Shown here one piece after another: positions 61,825 to 64,000 of a stretch of DNA of 64,000 nt. The DNA comes from Pseudoduganella albidiflava (lineage in GTDB: Bacteria > Pseudomonadota > Gammaproteobacteria > Burkholderiales > Burkholderiaceae_D), in the NCBI RefSeq assembly GCF_004322755.1, contig NZ_CP036401.1, positions 6,510,001-6,574,000 on the forward strand, read 5' to 3'. The notes below the pieces were generated by a model, which saw only the letters and a list, made by a program, of their open reading frames with translations, did no database searches and was not told where the DNA came from. The translations under genes were made by a program, and so were the position numbers. The first letter of the stretch is position 1, and every line of letters starts with the position of its first letter.

Positions 61825-62655
61825 TTACTTGACCAGCCGCTGCCACAGGGCCGTCGTGGCGGCGGCCTGGTTCATGCTGTAGAAGTGCAGGCCTGGGGCG
61901 CCGCCGGCGAGCAGGCGCTCGCACAGGGACGTCACCACGTCCAGGCCGAAGGCCTTGATCGACGCGGTATCGTCGCCGAAGCTGGCCAGTTTCAGGCGCA
62001 CCCAGCGGGGGATCTCCGCGCCGCACATGTCGGAGAAGCGCATCAGCTGCGTGTAGTTGGTGATCGGCATGATGCCAGCCACGATCGGCACGGTGACGCC
62101 GGCCTTGTGCGCGGCGTCGACGAACTGGAAGTAGGCGTCGGCGTTGTAGAAATACTGCGTGATCGCGGCATCGGCGCCCGCATCCACCTTGCGCACGAAG
62201 GCATCGAGATCCGATTGCGGCGATTTCGCCTGCGGATGCACTTCCGGGTAGGCCGCCACTTCGATGTGGAACCAGTCGCCCGTCTCGGCGCGGATGAATT
62301 CCACCAGCTCGTTGGCATAGCGGAATTCGCCGGCCGCGCCGTAGCCGCTGGGCAGGTCGCCGCGCAGCGCGACGACGCGCTTGATGCCATGCGACTTGTA
62401 TTCGTTCAGGATGGCGCGGATCGATTCGCGCGTGCCCCCCACGCAGGACAGGTGCGGCGCGGCCTGCTCGCCGGCGCCCATGATGTCGAGCACGGTTTCC
62501 AGCGTGCCGCGCTGGGTGGTGCCGCCGGCGCCGAACGTGACGGAAAAATACTTCGGGTGCAATTCGGAGAGCTTGGCGCGCGTGGCGCGCAGCTTTTCCG
62601 CGCCTTCCGCCGTCTTGGGCGGGAAAAATTCGATACTAAAATTGTGGTCAGCCAT
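61825..62655 (-). CDS. metF: 5,10-Methylenetetrahydrofolate reductase
   Basis: 276 residues, normal for bacterial MetF. SIEFFPPKTAEG with the catalytic Glu near the N-terminus, VTFGAGGTT, HLSCVGGTRE, VALRGDLP and ITQYFYNADAYFQFVD (FAD/folate site). It makes 5-methyl-THF for methionine synthesis. The ATG overlaps the end of the upstream small membrane-protein gene by 8 bp. It closes the ahcY-holin-like-metF cluster. Confidence 0.96.
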   Translation of the reverse strand: MADHNFSIEFFPPKTAEGAEKLRATRAKLSELHPKYFSVTFGAGGTTQRGTLETVLDIMGAGEQAAPHLSCVGGTRESIRAILNEYKSHGIKRVVALRGDLPSGYGAAGEFRYANELVEFIRAETGDWFHIEVAAYPEVHPQAKSPQSDLDAFVRKVDAGADAAITQYFYNADAYFQFVDAAHKAGVTVPIVAGIMPITNYTQLMRFSDMCGAEIPRWVRLKLASFGDDTASIKAFGLDVVTSLCERLLAGGAPGLHFYSMNQAAATTALWQRLVK

Positions 62656-62998
62656 CGGCGTCTTTCAACAACAGTGTGGAGAGGGCCCAGGAAATCACGC
62701 TGTACAGCAATGCGCCGCCGACCGCCGCCCAGAAGCTCGTCACGGTGAAGCCGTTCACGAATTGCGCCACCAGCCAGAATGTGAAGCCGTTGACGATAAA
62801 GATGAACAGGCCCAGCGACAGCACCGTTACGGGCAAGGTCAGCAGGAGCAGCAATGGACGGATCAGCGTGTTCACCAGCCCGAGGATGAGCGCCGCGATC
62901 AGGGCTGCGCCGACGCTCGTGACGTCGACGGAATGCATCAGGTAAGGCACTGCGAACAGGGCCGCGGCATTGATAAACCAGGTCAAGACCAGACGCAT
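62648..62998 (-). CDS. Small four-helix membrane protein (phage holin family, DUF-type)
   Basis: 116 residues from the ATG at 62998 (MRLVLTWFINAAALFAVPYL); the upstream in-frame ATG at 63088 would read through the 8-bp repeats and is less likely. Four hydrophobic segments cover almost the whole protein (including LILGLVNTLIRPLLLLLTLP and SLGLFIFIVNGFTFWLVAQF). This is the 'phage holin family' protein regularly found between ahcY and metF in betaproteobacteria; no phage is involved. Its role is unknown. Confidence 0.85.
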   Translation of the reverse strand: MRLVLTWFINAAALFAVPYLMHSVDVTSVGAALIAALILGLVNTLIRPLLLLLTLPVTVLSLGLFIFIVNGFTFWLVAQFVNGFTVTSFWAAVGGALLYSVISWALSTLLLKDADG

Positions 62999-63019
62999 AG
63001 GGAATACAAGCCTCAAGCG

Positions 63020-63051
63020 GAAATAACGAAATAGCGAAACAGCGAAATACG
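63020..63051. repeat. Four 8-bp tandem repeats upstream of the small membrane-protein gene
   Basis: GAAATAAC, GAAATAGC, GAAACAGC, GAAATACG in a row, 22 bp upstream of the 62998 start codon. No hairpin is formed. In the minus-strand leader it reads as repeated TATTTC/GTTTCG. Confidence 0.8.
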
Positions 63052-63092
63052 GTGGAACCAGCGCTGAAAAGCGGCTAACAATCGGCAAAAAA

Positions 63093-63114
63093 AGGCCGGC
63101 TCGCGCCGGCCTTC
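63093..63114 (-). terminator. Rho-independent terminator after ahcY
   Basis: AAGGCCGGC-TCGC-GCCGGCCTT type hairpin followed by seven T residues on the minus strand, starting 8 bp past the ahcY stop. It would limit read-through into the membrane-protein/metF pair, which may then have its own promoter. Confidence 0.85.
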
Positions 63115-63121
63115 GTACCGA

Positions 63122-64000
<879 letters not shown>

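Noticed and set aside
62648..62998. Prophage fragment because of the 'holin' family name
   Set aside because: The gene is a standard member of the ahcY-metF cluster; no other phage gene is present.

Overview
The window is high-GC DNA with the gene order and gene content of a betaproteobacterium. The Massilia / Pseudoduganella / Janthinobacterium group (Oxalobacteraceae) fits best. The reasons are the PEP-CTERM proteins, the ahcY - small membrane protein - metF cluster, the tRNA(Tyr)-tRNA(Gly)-tRNA(Thr)-tuf-tRNA(Trp)-secE-nusG-rplKAJL-rpoBC cluster, and a sensor kinase whose transmitter resembles the CqsS/LqsS quorum-sensing family. The genus is an inference; no 16S gene is present.

Layout: 1-5.7 kb holds the end-truncated N-terminal part of a cyclic beta-1,2-glucan synthase, a cysteine desulfurase / degenerate metallo-beta-lactamase-like / rhodanese fusion, its divergent Lrp-type regulator and an HPP-CBS membrane protein. 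5.7-10.1 kb holds a palindromic repeat element, two tandem PEP-CTERM paralogues that share an upstream DNA element, a DUF885 metallopeptidase-like protein and a hot-dog thioesterase. 10.3-15.7 kb holds a 7TM histidine kinase, an HTH-nucleotidyltransferase-like protein, an M16 peptidase and a small secreted ORF. 15.7-30 kb is the conserved information-processing cluster on the minus strand (rpoC, rpoB, rplL, rplJ, rplA, rplK, nusG, secE, trnW, tuf, trnT, trnG, trnY). 30-35 kb holds a large MASE1/CHASE/PAS/GGDEF/EAL protein convergent with a TPR response regulator whose phospho-acceptor site is altered. 35.5-37.2 kb looks like a decayed defence patch: a DUF6155-like gene, a broken DUF1016 (YhcG-type) nuclease carrying palindromes, and an N-terminal scrap of a type I restriction HsdR.

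37.2-43.8 kb holds a J-domain membrane protein, a MidA-like methyltransferase, a pteridine-reductase-like SDR followed by folB and ttcA, a mobile repeat and an M14 peptidase. 43.9-56.2 kb holds a TonB receptor, the aromatic-catabolism pair hppD + indolepyruvate ferredoxin oxidoreductase with a divergent Lrp-type regulator, and a second TonB receptor translationally coupled to a PHP-type phosphoesterase. 56.2-64 kb holds GNAT / cca / GST, a lytic transglycosylase divergent from 5-formyl-THF cyclo-ligase, a second copy of the mobile repeat in inverted orientation, metF, a small 4TM protein and the C-terminal part of ahcY (one-carbon / SAM cycle).

Most of the window is ordinary chromosome. The least ordinary items are: (1) a dispersed ~125-bp element present twice in opposite orientation, whose palindromic core also sits between rpoB and rpoC; (2) the three-part desulfurase fusion; (3) the PEP-CTERM pair with its shared cis-element; (4) the broken DUF1016 gene with in-frame palindromes; and (5) many short tandem repeats, often of 12 bp, at gene ends and in leaders. 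I do not see a complete, clearly undescribed multi-gene system.
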